Shown: piece by piece, positions 44,171 through 52,486 of the stretch
Position numbering within the stretch: the first letter of the stretch is position 1
Layout of the letters: every line of letters starts with the position of its first letter
Origin: Fimbriiglobus sp043785105
Lineage (GTDB): Bacteria > Planctomycetota > Planctomycetia > Gemmatales > Gemmataceae
NCBI GenBank assembly: GCA_043785105.1
Contig: JAYVXO010000239.1
Coordinates: 3,739-67,738, forward strand
Length of the DNA: 64,000 nucleotides
Direction of reading: 5' to 3'
Notes under the pieces: generated by a model
The model's input: the letters and a program-made list of their open reading frames with translations, nothing else
The model's database searches: none
What the model was told of the DNA's origin: nothing
Made by a program: the position numbers and the translations under genes

Positions 44171-44761
44171 TCAACTCGTTCGTAGAAGCTTTAAGCCCCA
44201 TTGTACGCGCAGCCGGTTCGCTTCTTGCCACAACTTGGGATTGGTTTGCAGAAACTCGATGAGGTTCCCGGTTGAAAGCCCCAGGAGTTCGGCAGTCGTG
44301 CTGACCTGCGCTTGGGTGGCCGCCAACACGTCCAACACGACGCCCGCCACCGGCCAGAACGCCTCGGCTTTTGCGGTCAGGTGCAAGCGACCGTCTTGGC
44401 CGCGCACGCCGACGAAATCAGGGTGGGTGGCAAGGTGTTCCGGCGTGAGCGTGTCAACGGGTAGCGGATCGCGGAGGTGGAGAAAAAGTGCTTGGCGAAG
44501 TCGTTTCAACGCTTTCGCTTTGTTCTCGTGTTGCGAGCGGCTTTCCTCCGCAATCACAAGCAACCCGGACGGCAAGTGCCGCAAGCGCACCGCCGAACTG
44601 GTCTTGTTCCGCTTCTGCCCACCCGGACCACTCGCCCGGTAGGTGTCCACTTCACACTGCGCAAGCAGTTGGTCTTCGGTCAGGTTCGACCACACCGCAC
44701 GGGAACTGCGGATCGGGAGTTCCGTAACGCCAATCCGCAGTTCGCCATCCGGCTTAGTCAT
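44171..44761 (-). CDS. Peptide chain release factor-like protein (GGQ domain)
   Basis: 196 residues from ATG 44761. The GGQ motif, in YRASGPGGQKRNKTSSAVRL (residues 41-60), is the peptidyl-tRNA hydrolysing loop of class I release factors and ArfB/YaeJ rescue factors. There is no stop-codon recognition domain 2, so it is a rescue-type or RF-like factor acting on stalled ribosomes. The C-terminal part (about 110-190, AFWPVAGVVLDVLAATQAQV, LGLSTGNLIEFL) is family-specific and not the short basic ArfB tail. Its ATG overlaps the stop of the upstream gene (TAATG). Confidence 0.85.
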   Translation of the reverse strand: MTKPDGELRIGVTELPIRSSRAVWSNLTEDQLLAQCEVDTYRASGPGGQKRNKTSSAVRLRHLPSGLLVIAEESRSQHENKAKALKRLRQALFLHLRDPLPVDTLTPEHLATHPDFVGVRGQDGRLHLTAKAEAFWPVAGVVLDVLAATQAQVSTTAELLGLSTGNLIEFLQTNPKLWQEANRLRVQWGLKLLRTS

Positions 44762-46275
44762 TACACGTCCAGCTTCCACGGGCCACGCATGTCGCGGCTC
44801 TTCATCTTGTTGCCGAGTTCGGCGTTGGCACCCGTGAAGGTGTGCGTCTTCGGATCCCAGGTGAAGGCTTTGCCGGTTTGCAGCGCGATCACGCCGAGGT
44901 GACACACGATCACCGACCCGCCGCCGACGCCGACGTGCGCGATCGGCAGTTCGCGGGACTTCACGCACTCGATGAAGTTGCCCATGTGGTCCGTCGGGCG
45001 GGTCGGGTGCAACTTCGGATCGTCCTTCAGCGGCTCGCTGAGAATCTTCGCGTCGCTGGCGAGAATCTGGCCGCGACTGACGAACACGGTGCCCGTTTCG
45101 CCGAAGATCATCACGCCATTTTCGTTACCGTTCACGACTTCGATCGGGGTTTCGATCGTCTTGCGGACGTCCTTTTCGACTTCAACATCGCCTTCCTTGA
45201 CCTTCACCTTTTCGGTGACCGTCTTTCGCTGCATCGGCGGCTTGCCGTCGGCGCGAACCAGCCCCTTTACGTCGGTGCCGCGACCGTCCATTGCAATGAC
45301 CTTGGCGCCGTCGGCGTAGGTGTATTGCACCTTGAACGTCTTGTGGCAGTTGTACCCGTCGCCACTGGCGAGCGGTTTTTCCGCATCGAGAATTTCGATG
45401 CCGACAGGTCCGCTACCGTCCATCCCCAGGCACCATTGTGCAATGTCAATGTGGTGAGCGCCCCAGTCGGTCATCTTGCCGCCGCTGTAGTCGTACCACC
45501 AGCGGAATTCGTAATGGCAGTTGGTCAGGTTGCCCTGCTTGCGATACGGCACTTTCTTGGTCGGCCCGAGCCACATGTCCCAATCGAGACCTTCCGGCAC
45601 GGGCGCTTCGGCGATTGGCCCACTGACGGGGTTACCCCCGATGCGACACTCGATCAGCTTCACCTTGCCGATGCGACCGGCGCGAACGACTTCCGCCGCG
45701 AGACGGAACATGCCGCCCATTTCGGAGCGTTGTTGGCTGCCGGTTTGCAGCACCTTGCCGGTTTCCTTGACCACCCGTTGCAGCGCCAGCGACTCTTCAA
45801 TCGTCAGCGTCAGCGGCTTTTCGCAGTACACGTCTTTACCCTTGCGAAGGGCTTCAATGGCGACAAGTGCGTGCCAGTGGTCCGGGGTAGCCACGACAAT
45901 GGCATCAAGGGACTTATCGTCCGTGATCCGGCGGAAGTCGGAGTAGGTCTTGGCTTCGTAGCCGTCCTTCTTGAAGATTTCGGCGGCGCGCTTCAGATGG
46001 TTGGCATCAACGTCACAAACCGCAACGTGTTGGGTTTGTTTGAACTTCTTCGTGCCGCCGTAAATTTGCAACGAGCGACTTTGCGGGCTACCCATCCCGA
46101 TCCAGCCGAAGTTGAGCTTGTCATTGGCCGCAACCTTTTTCGCGGCCACAGCCCGAACGATTTCATCGGCACCGTGTACTTCCTTCGCGTACCACAATGG
46201 CAACCCGGCTGCCGTCATTCCGGCAAGTGACTTCTGCATGAAGCCCCGGCGAGAGAGATTTCCGCGCTCCAACAT
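44761..46275 (-). CDS. Tat-exported Gfo/Idh/MocA-family dehydrogenase
   Basis: 504 residues from ATG 46275, preceded by GAGGATCAGATC. The twin-arginine signal is LSRRGFMQKSLAGMTAAGLPLW. NAD(P)-binding reads LNFGWIGMGSPQSRSLQI, then VVATPDHWHALVAIEALRKG, DVYCEKPLTLTIEES (EKP) and GGKMTDWGAHHIDIAQWCLG. Planctomycetes encode many such exported enzymes, thought to act on periplasmic sugars; a substrate cannot be named. First gene of the operon with the release-factor-like and phosphatase genes, though the three have no obvious common pathway. Confidence 0.9.
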   Translation of the reverse strand: MLERGNLSRRGFMQKSLAGMTAAGLPLWYAKEVHGADEIVRAVAAKKVAANDKLNFGWIGMGSPQSRSLQIYGGTKKFKQTQHVAVCDVDANHLKRAAEIFKKDGYEAKTYSDFRRITDDKSLDAIVVATPDHWHALVAIEALRKGKDVYCEKPLTLTIEESLALQRVVKETGKVLQTGSQQRSEMGGMFRLAAEVVRAGRIGKVKLIECRIGGNPVSGPIAEAPVPEGLDWDMWLGPTKKVPYRKQGNLTNCHYEFRWWYDYSGGKMTDWGAHHIDIAQWCLGMDGSGPVGIEILDAEKPLASGDGYNCHKTFKVQYTYADGAKVIAMDGRGTDVKGLVRADGKPPMQRKTVTEKVKVKEGDVEVEKDVRKTIETPIEVVNGNENGVMIFGETGTVFVSRGQILASDAKILSEPLKDDPKLHPTRPTDHMGNFIECVKSRELPIAHVGVGGGSVIVCHLGVIALQTGKAFTWDPKTHTFTGANAELGNKMKSRDMRGPWKLDV

Positions 46276-46395
46276 GATCTGATCCTCAGGGAAGGTCAAC
46301 CGGCAAAGGGGAAAGGCCCGCAAACTGTTGCACATCTTACCGCGCCACAATCCGAGTGCCAGTGGGTGGCGATTTGAAAGCAGGATAGGCAGGGA

Positions 46396-46720
46396 GCGCC
46401 TGGGGTGTCGCTGCGCTCAACCCCAGGCTAATGGCTGACATCCTTTCAGGATGCGTTGATTTGGGAGGGAATTGAATCCTGGGGTGTCGCTGCGCTCAAC
46501 CCCAGGCTAATGGCTGACATCCTTTCAGGATGTTTGGTATCGGTGACAACCCGATGTGATGCCCCAGATTGTTTTTATCCCGAAGGGATTCCAGCGATTA
46601 GCCGGGAGGTGTTTTTATCCCGAAGGGATTCCAGCGATTAGCCTGGGGTTGAGCGCAGCGACACCCCAGGTCATCTTTCTCCCAGATCAACGACCCCGGC
46701 AGGGGTCGCAGCCGGTGCGA
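46396..46720. repeat. Composite palindromic repeat family C
   Basis: It lies within the 576-bp divergent spacer between the MocA and esterase genes. Units CCTGGGGTGTCGCTGCGCTC + AACCCCAGGCTAATGGCTGA + CATCCTTTCAGGATG occur at about 46399 and 46479. TTTTTATCCCGAAGGGATTC + CAGCGATTAGCC occurs at about 46572 and 46612. The inverse of the first unit's left part is at 46643-46670, and CCCCGGCAGGGG is at about 46694. The whole resembles a folded hairpin nest with two duplicated halves. No gene was seen. Confidence 0.9.
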
Positions 46721-46851
46721 AACCCGATCCGCCGCGCGAAGATGTGGGTGAATGTGAACTGGTATGTGAGGAAGCCATCAATCCCGTGCGCAACATCCGA
46801 TCCGCCGATAAACTATCCCGTGTCCGTCTTCCCTCCTCTGGAGTTCACCTC

Positions 46852-47631
46852 ATGTCGCTGTTCCGGTTTTGCGTCATCGTGTTCATCATGCCGCTGTTGA
46901 GCAACATTGTCTTCGCTCAGGAGACGAAGCCGACGCTCTTCATCGTGGGTGATTCGACGGTCAAGACCGGGACCAAAGGCCAACAAGGTTGGGGCGACCC
47001 GATCATCGCGTTGTTCGATCCGGCCAAGATCACCGTCGAAAACCACGCGATCGGGGGGCGGAGTAGCCGGACGTTTCAGACCGAAGGGCGGTGGGACAAA
47101 ATTCTCAACAAGGCCAAGCCGGGTGACTTCGTGCTCGTTCAAATGGGCCACAACGATGGTGGCGCCCTGGATGATGCGGCCCGTGCGCGGGGGTCGATCC
47201 GGGGCATCGGCGAGGAGACCCGCGAGATTGATAACCCGATCACGAAGACGAAAGAAATCGTTCACACCTACGGTTGGTACCTGCGGAAATACATCACGGA
47301 TGCGCGGGCTAAGAAGATGATCCCGATACTGCTCTCCCCGATTCCGCATTGCCCGCAAAAGCAAGTCGAAGCTGACACCGTCGAGAAGAACCAATACGTC
47401 GGATTTGCCGAAGAAGTGGCCAAGTCGGAGACGGTACCGTTCGTGAATTTGAACAAGCTCGTGATGACGCACTACGCCACGCTCACGCCCGCCACGATCA
47501 AAGAAACCTACTTCACCCCCGCCGACAACACCCACACCAGCCCCGCCGGCGCGACGCAAAACGCTACCGTGGTCGTGGCCGGTTTGCGGGCATTGAAGGG
47601 TTGCCAACTGAAAGAATACTTGCTGCCATAA
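46852..47631 (+). CDS. Secreted SGNH esterase, rhamnogalacturonan acetylesterase-like (CE12)
   Basis: 259 residues from ATG 46852 with GGAG nine bases upstream. A signal peptide (LFRFCVIVFIMPLLSNIVFA) is followed by the SGNH blocks: TLFIVGDSTVKTG (nucleophile Ser), HAIGGRSSRTF (Gly), VLVQMGHNDGG (Asn) and ADNTHTSPAGA (Asp-x-x-His). The pattern fits CE12 deacetylases of pectic rhamnogalacturonan, which would help use plant-derived or algal polysaccharides outside the cell or in the periplasm. No other pectin enzyme is near. Confidence 0.9.
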   Translation: MSLFRFCVIVFIMPLLSNIVFAQETKPTLFIVGDSTVKTGTKGQQGWGDPIIALFDPAKITVENHAIGGRSSRTFQTEGRWDKILNKAKPGDFVLVQMGHNDGGALDDAARARGSIRGIGEETREIDNPITKTKEIVHTYGWYLRKYITDARAKKMIPILLSPIPHCPQKQVEADTVEKNQYVGFAEEVAKSETVPFVNLNKLVMTHYATLTPATIKETYFTPADNTHTSPAGATQNATVVVAGLRALKGCQLKEYLLP

Positions 47632-47702
47632 CGGATTGAGATCGGCAACGGGGTGTTTACCTGGGCGAGCATCACAAAAGCCAGTGGGAAGTTGTTTCAG
47701 GC

Positions 47703-47908
47703 TTGGTGGCCCCGGTAGGGGCCAAGGAGTGTAGCCACGGGTGGAGCGCTTCGCGCAACCCGTGGACGGTAACTCCACTACTGAACCGCCCTGAAGGGGC
47801 GGGGGATTCCTTCGCCCCTTCAGGGCGAGTGACAACAGGGTGTGACGGTCCACGGGTTGCGCGAAACGCTCCACCCGTGGCTACAACCCGGTGCCCCTAC
47901 AGGGCACT
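47703..47908. repeat. Palindromic repeat family A, copy 3
   Basis: Modules as at 4351 and 40937: GGCCCCGGTAGGGGCC edge hairpin, GTAGCCACGGGTGGAGCGC, CGCGCAACCCGTGG, inner GCCCTGAAGGGGCG and CGCCCCTTCAGGGC, then the inverse half. It lies between the esterase and the aminotransferase, both plus strand. Confidence 0.92.
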
Positions 47909-47996
47909 AAGCGAATACTGCCTATTCGTCGAAACAAACCCCATCAACAAGTATGATACTCACCTGGAATCATGCTTCATTTACGGTGTTACCCCC

Positions 47997-48911
47997 ATGC
48001 AGACTGAACAGTTGGCGTTTCTCAACGGTCGGTTCGTTGGGCAATCGGACCTCACGTTGAAGTTTTACGATGCGGGGTTTGTGTTCGGCGCCACGGTGAC
48101 GGACTTTTGCCGGACCTACCGGCGGAAGTTGTTCCGCTGGGCGGATCATCAGGCCCGGTTGCGCAGCGATTGTGCGGCGATTGGGGTTCCGCTCGTTCAC
48201 ACCAATGCGGAGTTAACGACGGCTGCGGAAAAGCTGATCCAGCAGAACGGTACGCTTGTGGACGCTGGTACCGAACTGTTGCTCATCACGTTCGCCACAC
48301 CGGGGCCAGTCGGGTCGTTGATCGGGATACCGTCGGACTCAACACCTACGCTCGGTATGCACACCGTCCCGATGTCGTTTCAACGGTATCGGCGGTTTTT
48401 TACGGACGGGGTCACGCTGGCCGTCGCCGGGTTGCACCCGTCTGGTGGGATCGTGCCGAACCACGTGAAACACCGCAGCCGGTTGCACTGGTGGCTGGCA
48501 CAAAATGCGACGACCGATCCCACGGCCCTGCCGGTGTTACTCGATCAAAACGGCGTTGCGGATACGGCCATTGGCAGCCTGCTCGTGGTGCGCGAGAATC
48601 GGGTGATTCGTCCCATGAAGGGGTCGGTTTTGGAAAGCGTGAGCTTAAGCGTGGTGCGCGACCTGTGCGAAAAAATCGGCGTGGTGTTTGTTGAAGAGCG
48701 CGTGGCGTTCCACGAAATGATAACGGATCCCACCATCACCGAGGTGCTACTGACTGGCTCCGGGTTTGGGCTAGCCGGTGTGCGCCGAATCACGACAACC
48801 CATTCGGAGCATGACATCCCGTGGCCCGGCCCAATCTTGCGGCGGCTCCAACAAGCCTGGTCCGAACTCGTCGGCGTGGACATTGAACGGCAAATCCTGA
48901 GCGGGCCGTAA
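47997..48911 (+). CDS. Class IV PLP aminotransferase
   Basis: 304 residues from ATG 47997; the long in-frame extension runs through repeat A and is rejected. FLNGRFVGQSDLTLKFYDAGFVFG is typical of the class IV N-terminus, and VKHRSRLHWWLAQ holds the PLP lysine. ADTAIGSLLVVRENRVIRP and ITEVLLTGSGFGLAGVRRI bind the phosphate and lie near the C-terminus. The family includes branched-chain aminotransferase, D-amino-acid transaminase and aminodeoxychorismate lyase. Residues seen do not settle which. It is convergent with an FHA gene nine bases away. Confidence 0.87.
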   Translation: MQTEQLAFLNGRFVGQSDLTLKFYDAGFVFGATVTDFCRTYRRKLFRWADHQARLRSDCAAIGVPLVHTNAELTTAAEKLIQQNGTLVDAGTELLLITFATPGPVGSLIGIPSDSTPTLGMHTVPMSFQRYRRFFTDGVTLAVAGLHPSGGIVPNHVKHRSRLHWWLAQNATTDPTALPVLLDQNGVADTAIGSLLVVRENRVIRPMKGSVLESVSLSVVRDLCEKIGVVFVEERVAFHEMITDPTITEVLLTGSGFGLAGVRRITTTHSEHDIPWPGPILRRLQQAWSELVGVDIERQILSGP

Positions 48912-48920
48912 ACCAGTCGG

Positions 48921-49778
48921 CTATTCAATCGTCAGCCGCATTTGCACGGTGCCGATTTGCACGATGTCGCCGGGTTGGAGCATTTTCGCGTGGCCGGGGT
49001 ATAACCGGGTTCGGTTCACGAACGTCCCGTTCAGGCTGGCGAGGTCTTCGAGGACCAACGCGCCGTTTTCGTAGGTCACGACGGCGTGTTGGCGCGACGT
49101 CCAAATGCGTTCGACCGGCTCCTGGCTTTCGAGATCAATATCGACGGGTTGATCCGCCATGCGACCGATGAAGTTTTTGCCCTTCAAGATCGGGTAGGCG
49201 ACGTCCAACCGTTCGCCCCGGACGACCACCATTTGCGGTCGAATCGCTACCGTCGGGGTCAAATTTTCGCCGGCGTCATTGGCGTCGCCGATCGCGGGAT
49301 TGTCGTGGGGAATTCGATTGGATGCGACCAATCCCAAGGGGGCTGTGTCAATCGTCTCCGTGACGGCCGACCTGGGCATCGGCTCCGCGTTTTGGATCGC
49401 CGCCGCCTGCTTGAGTTTGTTGCGAATCTGTTCAATGTGCGATTGCGGTAAGGTGACCGGACCGCTGTTAATGGCGGGTGCGGGGGTGTCGGTGTTCCGC
49501 GCTAACGCCGCGTCGATCAGCCCTTGCTTCGGAGCGGCGGGCGCGTGCTTTTCGAGGATGCTCATGAACGACGACGCGGATTCCGTATTCATGGTCCCGT
49601 AGGCGTGTTCAAAAGAAATCGTGCCACTTTCGGCTTCAACCTTCGCGTGAACCGTTGGCGTGTCGAACGCCGGTGCCTCGAGTTCGGCCTCGTGTTCGGC
49701 GGGGAGCGCTTGGCCACAGTGGGAACAAGTATCGGACGCGACTGTGTGTTCATGGGAACAGTTGGCGCAACGGATCAT
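48921..49778 (-). CDS. Zinc-ribbon and FHA-domain protein
   Basis: 285 residues from ATG 49778. N-terminal zinc ribbon CANCSHEHTVASDTCSHCG (CxxC...CxxC), a long low-complexity middle (about 40-180), then a C-terminal FHA domain (about 190-285): NFIGRMADQPVDIDL, WTSRQHAVVTYENGALVLED, LASLNGTFVNRTRL. FHA domains bind phosphothreonine peptides, so it is probably a downstream partner of Ser/Thr kinases, a rich class in planctomycetes. No kinase is adjacent; the kinase-PilZ gene lies about 8 kb away. Confidence 0.9.
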   Translation of the reverse strand: MIRCANCSHEHTVASDTCSHCGQALPAEHEAELEAPAFDTPTVHAKVEAESGTISFEHAYGTMNTESASSFMSILEKHAPAAPKQGLIDAALARNTDTPAPAINSGPVTLPQSHIEQIRNKLKQAAAIQNAEPMPRSAVTETIDTAPLGLVASNRIPHDNPAIGDANDAGENLTPTVAIRPQMVVVRGERLDVAYPILKGKNFIGRMADQPVDIDLESQEPVERIWTSRQHAVVTYENGALVLEDLASLNGTFVNRTRLYPGHAKMLQPGDIVQIGTVQMRLTIE

Positions 49779-50129
49779 GGCGACGGTCCCGAAAGACAGT
49801 GTTGGCAACAAGGGCGGGTGAATCGACGACGAGTCTGCAAACCCTCGTCATACCCGTTGCAACTCTAGTTCAAGTTTTCGCAATGATTGTTAAGAGGGCA
49901 AAAATTCAGTCCGATTCTCATCCGCACTTCGTGCCCCGCCTGAGTTTTTCGGGTGGGGGTATGAGTTGTCCGCTACAACCAAACCGTCCGTTAAAATCGC
50001 GCAATAACCCAACCTTGTTGCCACACGCTTCCGAAGTAAACATGCACCAGGAAACTGATTGTGTGGCCATAATTGCGAATGCTCGGCCATGCCGGGATCG
50101 TTCTCTCGCCCCGAACCGGAGGATTTGCG
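49779..50129. other. Non-coding divergent spacer
   Basis: 351 bp between the divergent FHA gene and the 61-residue gene. I see no open frame of protein-like composition and none of the repeat families. CCATAAT at about 50064 could be a weak -10 for the small gene. A GGGTGGGGGTATGAG stretch and CCGGAGGATTTGCG, the ribosome binding site, are the only other marks. Confidence 0.5.
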
Positions 50130-50315
50130 ATGAACCTGACTGATTTTTACAACGAAGTGGCCAAACTGGCGGACACCGACAAACAGAAGATCGGCGTCTC
50201 CGACACGAAACGAGTGCTGGCCGTGGCGTTCAGCATCCTCGCCAAACACGATGCCGCCACCGTCCACGAACTCATCGCCAAGGGCCTCAGCATTGCGGCG
50301 AAAAAAGCGAAGTAA
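50130..50315 (+). CDS. Small conserved-looking hypothetical protein
   Basis: 61 residues from ATG 50130, with an excellent GGAGG and seven-base spacing. The sequence is balanced and helical: MNLTDFYNEVAKLADTDKQ, SDTKRVLAVAFSILAKHDAA and HELIAKGLSIAAKKAK. The basic C-terminus and all-helical pattern suggest a small soluble regulator or DNA-associated protein; I do not recognise the family. A purine-rich tandem repeat begins right after its stop. Confidence 0.7.
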   Translation: MNLTDFYNEVAKLADTDKQKIGVSDTKRVLAVAFSILAKHDAATVHELIAKGLSIAAKKAK

Positions 50316-50319
50316 GTGG

Positions 50320-50416
50320 AGCGTGGAGCGTGGAGAGTGGAGAGAGTGGAGAGAGTGGAGAAGAAGAAAATCGTACTTTGCTTTGCTATCCACTGTCCAC
50401 TGTCCACTATCCACTA
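50320..50416. repeat. Short GTGGA/TCCAC repeats
   Basis: A run of GTGGAG(C/A)- and GTGGAGA-type units (about 50319-50362) is followed, after a short A-rich centre, by TATCCAC/TGTCCAC units (about 50388-50416). The second half is roughly the inverse of the first, so the block can fold on itself between the 61-residue gene and the convergent DUF3179 gene. Confidence 0.8.
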
Positions 50417-50418
50417 CT

Positions 50419-52413
50419 TCACGGATTGAGATGCGGTTTCGTCATCCACTCGCCGCGGTCCTTGGCGAGTTCGTCCCAGATGGCTTTGTCGGATTTGCCT
50501 TCGTCGATCCCCTTTTGGATGTCGCGGCGGGTGAAGACGGGGCTGCCGCAACCGTTGGGGTTGCAACTGGCGAGCGTGTAGAACTTGCCGGTGCAGATGT
50601 TTTTATCGACGGGGCAGACGCAGTAGATGCTGGCCAGGAACCACTCGGCGCGTTCGGTGGGGGTGCGCGGGCGGCCCAGGTCGGGCGGGTAGAGGGAGTT
50701 CTCGACTTCGGCACTTGGGGCCGTCATTTTCAAGCCGAGGCGTTGGCCGCTTTTCAATTCGGACGATTCCAGTTCGCCGACGACCAGCCGCACCACGGTG
50801 CGTTCTCGCCACGCGGCGACGGACTTCACGATGCCTTTGATCGGGGCATCGACGTTGAGAAACACCACGTCGCCGAGGTTCAGTGATCGGCCCCATCGCA
50901 TTGCTTCGTGGTCGAGAAGCACTTCGAGTTCGCCGCTAAACACGTGGTGTACGGTCAGCGTGCCGGGCAGGCCGTCGGCTTCCCAGCGTTTGCGGAGCGC
51001 GGCTTTTTGCGTGGTGCGTTTGGCGTCGATTTGTTCATTCGTGAACAGCGGTTTGGCGCCTTCCTTCAACACGCCGTGAAAGTCGAATTCGGAGAGTTCG
51101 TCCGCGAGCATGACCACGGCAGTCGGGTTCTTCTGGCGGTCGAGTTTGAGCCACGTCCACACCCGCTGGCCGGGTTGCAATTGGTCGAGCCGCCCCCACC
51201 ACCCCGCGATTTTGATCTCCGCATCCGGTTCCACGGGCCACACCTTCGCGGTTGCGTCGCCGTCCAGCAACAGCGTGATGGTGCGGTTCTTCGCATCGAC
51301 GGCTTTCACCACGCCGAACGGCTTCGGCAGCAGTCGCAAAAATTCGGCGGTACCGGCAACTTCTTTCACCTTCTTGTTGGCGTCCAGTGGCTTGCCGGGT
51401 TCCTCGTAGATCGCCGTGTCCGGGTTCTCCGCCGCCCACGCGAACCACTTGCACACGACCGAATCGACGGGTTCCAGCGTCCACCCCGTCTTCGCCCGCC
51501 CGACGCTATCCCACTCGGCCTCTTTGCCGAAATCAACGGGCTTCGGCGCCACGTCAACGCCATCCGGCAGCGGCTTGCCTGGGTTCGGGGGTGACACGCC
51601 CGCCGCATTCGGGTCGGGTGCGACGAACTTGCGGGGCTGCGACGCAACCGGGCGAAACGCGGTCGTAGTGCTGAGTCTGCCGACCTTGTGGAACACCGCG
51701 ATTTTCTGATCACCCACGGTGTCCGGGTGAATCTTGTTGCTGGTGAAACGGGACAGCGGATAGGCTTTCGTTTTGTTGCCGACACGCACACCGAGGACTA
51801 GTTCGTCCGCCTTCAATCGCGGATCGGCTTTGCCGCGTGAGTTAACCGAATCTTGGTTCTCGGTCGTGGCAATTTCGACTGGGGTGTACTTGTCGAACAT
51901 CTTGTACGCTACGCCGTTCGGGTAGTCGGTCATCCACTTACCCCACGTAGTCGTGACAGTCGGGATTGGCGTCAAGCGGTCCCCTTTGCGCGGGCCATCG
52001 AATGCAACCCCGGATAAGCATGAATAAAGCGTCCCGTCCTTGTGTTTCATCACCATGATGCCGTTACGCCAGCCGTGGAACGTGAAGTCATAAGACGCCG
52101 TGAAGCCGCGCGCATATCCCGCCTCCGGGTCGTAGACGAACACGCCATAGCTGTCCGAAATCACGCGGTACGGGTTCAAGAAGAAGCGAATCGGAATCGC
52201 GCCGCCGTCGGAGTAGCCACGGGTCCAGCACAACACCGGGTCACTATCGCGCAGCTCGCTCGCCCGCCGTTTTGCTTCATCCACGCAATGCGAACAGTTC
52301 GGGTTCACCAGCGTTTTGAACGCCTCGGGCTTCGCAACAACAATCGGCTCTTGTGCCGCCAGAGTCCCGACGAACGCACACAGGCTAGCAAGGATCGTGA
52401 AGAGGTGACGCAT
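50419..52413 (-). CDS. DUF3179 domain protein with CcmH-like C-terminus
   Basis: 664 residues from the second of two ATGs (52413), which has GGAG five bases upstream. A signal peptide (HLFTILASLCAFVGTLAAQ) is followed by CSHC and the DUF3179 region (about 45-340): IPIRFFLNPYRVISD, MVMKHKDGTLYSCLSGVAFD, TVTTTWGKWMTDYPNG, VLGVRVGNKTKAYPLSRF. A middle part has beta-barrel-like segments. The C-terminus (about 595-655) has CVCPVDKNICTGK and SCNPNGCG, then IDEGKSDKAIWDELAKDRGE, recalling the CcmH heme-chaperone helix pattern. Function is unknown; an extracytoplasmic redox or metal-linked role is possible. Confidence 0.82.
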   Translation of the reverse strand: MRHLFTILASLCAFVGTLAAQEPIVVAKPEAFKTLVNPNCSHCVDEAKRRASELRDSDPVLCWTRGYSDGGAIPIRFFLNPYRVISDSYGVFVYDPEAGYARGFTASYDFTFHGWRNGIMVMKHKDGTLYSCLSGVAFDGPRKGDRLTPIPTVTTTWGKWMTDYPNGVAYKMFDKYTPVEIATTENQDSVNSRGKADPRLKADELVLGVRVGNKTKAYPLSRFTSNKIHPDTVGDQKIAVFHKVGRLSTTTAFRPVASQPRKFVAPDPNAAGVSPPNPGKPLPDGVDVAPKPVDFGKEAEWDSVGRAKTGWTLEPVDSVVCKWFAWAAENPDTAIYEEPGKPLDANKKVKEVAGTAEFLRLLPKPFGVVKAVDAKNRTITLLLDGDATAKVWPVEPDAEIKIAGWWGRLDQLQPGQRVWTWLKLDRQKNPTAVVMLADELSEFDFHGVLKEGAKPLFTNEQIDAKRTTQKAALRKRWEADGLPGTLTVHHVFSGELEVLLDHEAMRWGRSLNLGDVVFLNVDAPIKGIVKSVAAWRERTVVRLVVGELESSELKSGQRLGLKMTAPSAEVENSLYPPDLGRPRTPTERAEWFLASIYCVCPVDKNICTGKFYTLASCNPNGCGSPVFTRRDIQKGIDEGKSDKAIWDELAKDRGEWMTKPHLNP

Positions 52414-52486
52414 CATGTCTCCGGGGGTCGAACTGTCGATTTCTAGATTCCAGGCGAACCGGCTTGTACTGTACCCGAAATTGCAG

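Noticed and set aside
44842..46230. 462-codon plus-strand frame opposite the exported dehydrogenase
   Set aside because: Exact antisense of a clearly conserved enzyme; composition reflects codon bias on the other strand.
46396..46720. Possible CRISPR or insertion sequence
   Set aside because: Modules are directly abutting palindromes with no spacer logic, and no transposase frame is present.
47703..47996. 98-residue N-terminal extension of the class IV aminotransferase
   Set aside because: It translates repeat A copy 3; the family N-terminus begins at ATG 47997.
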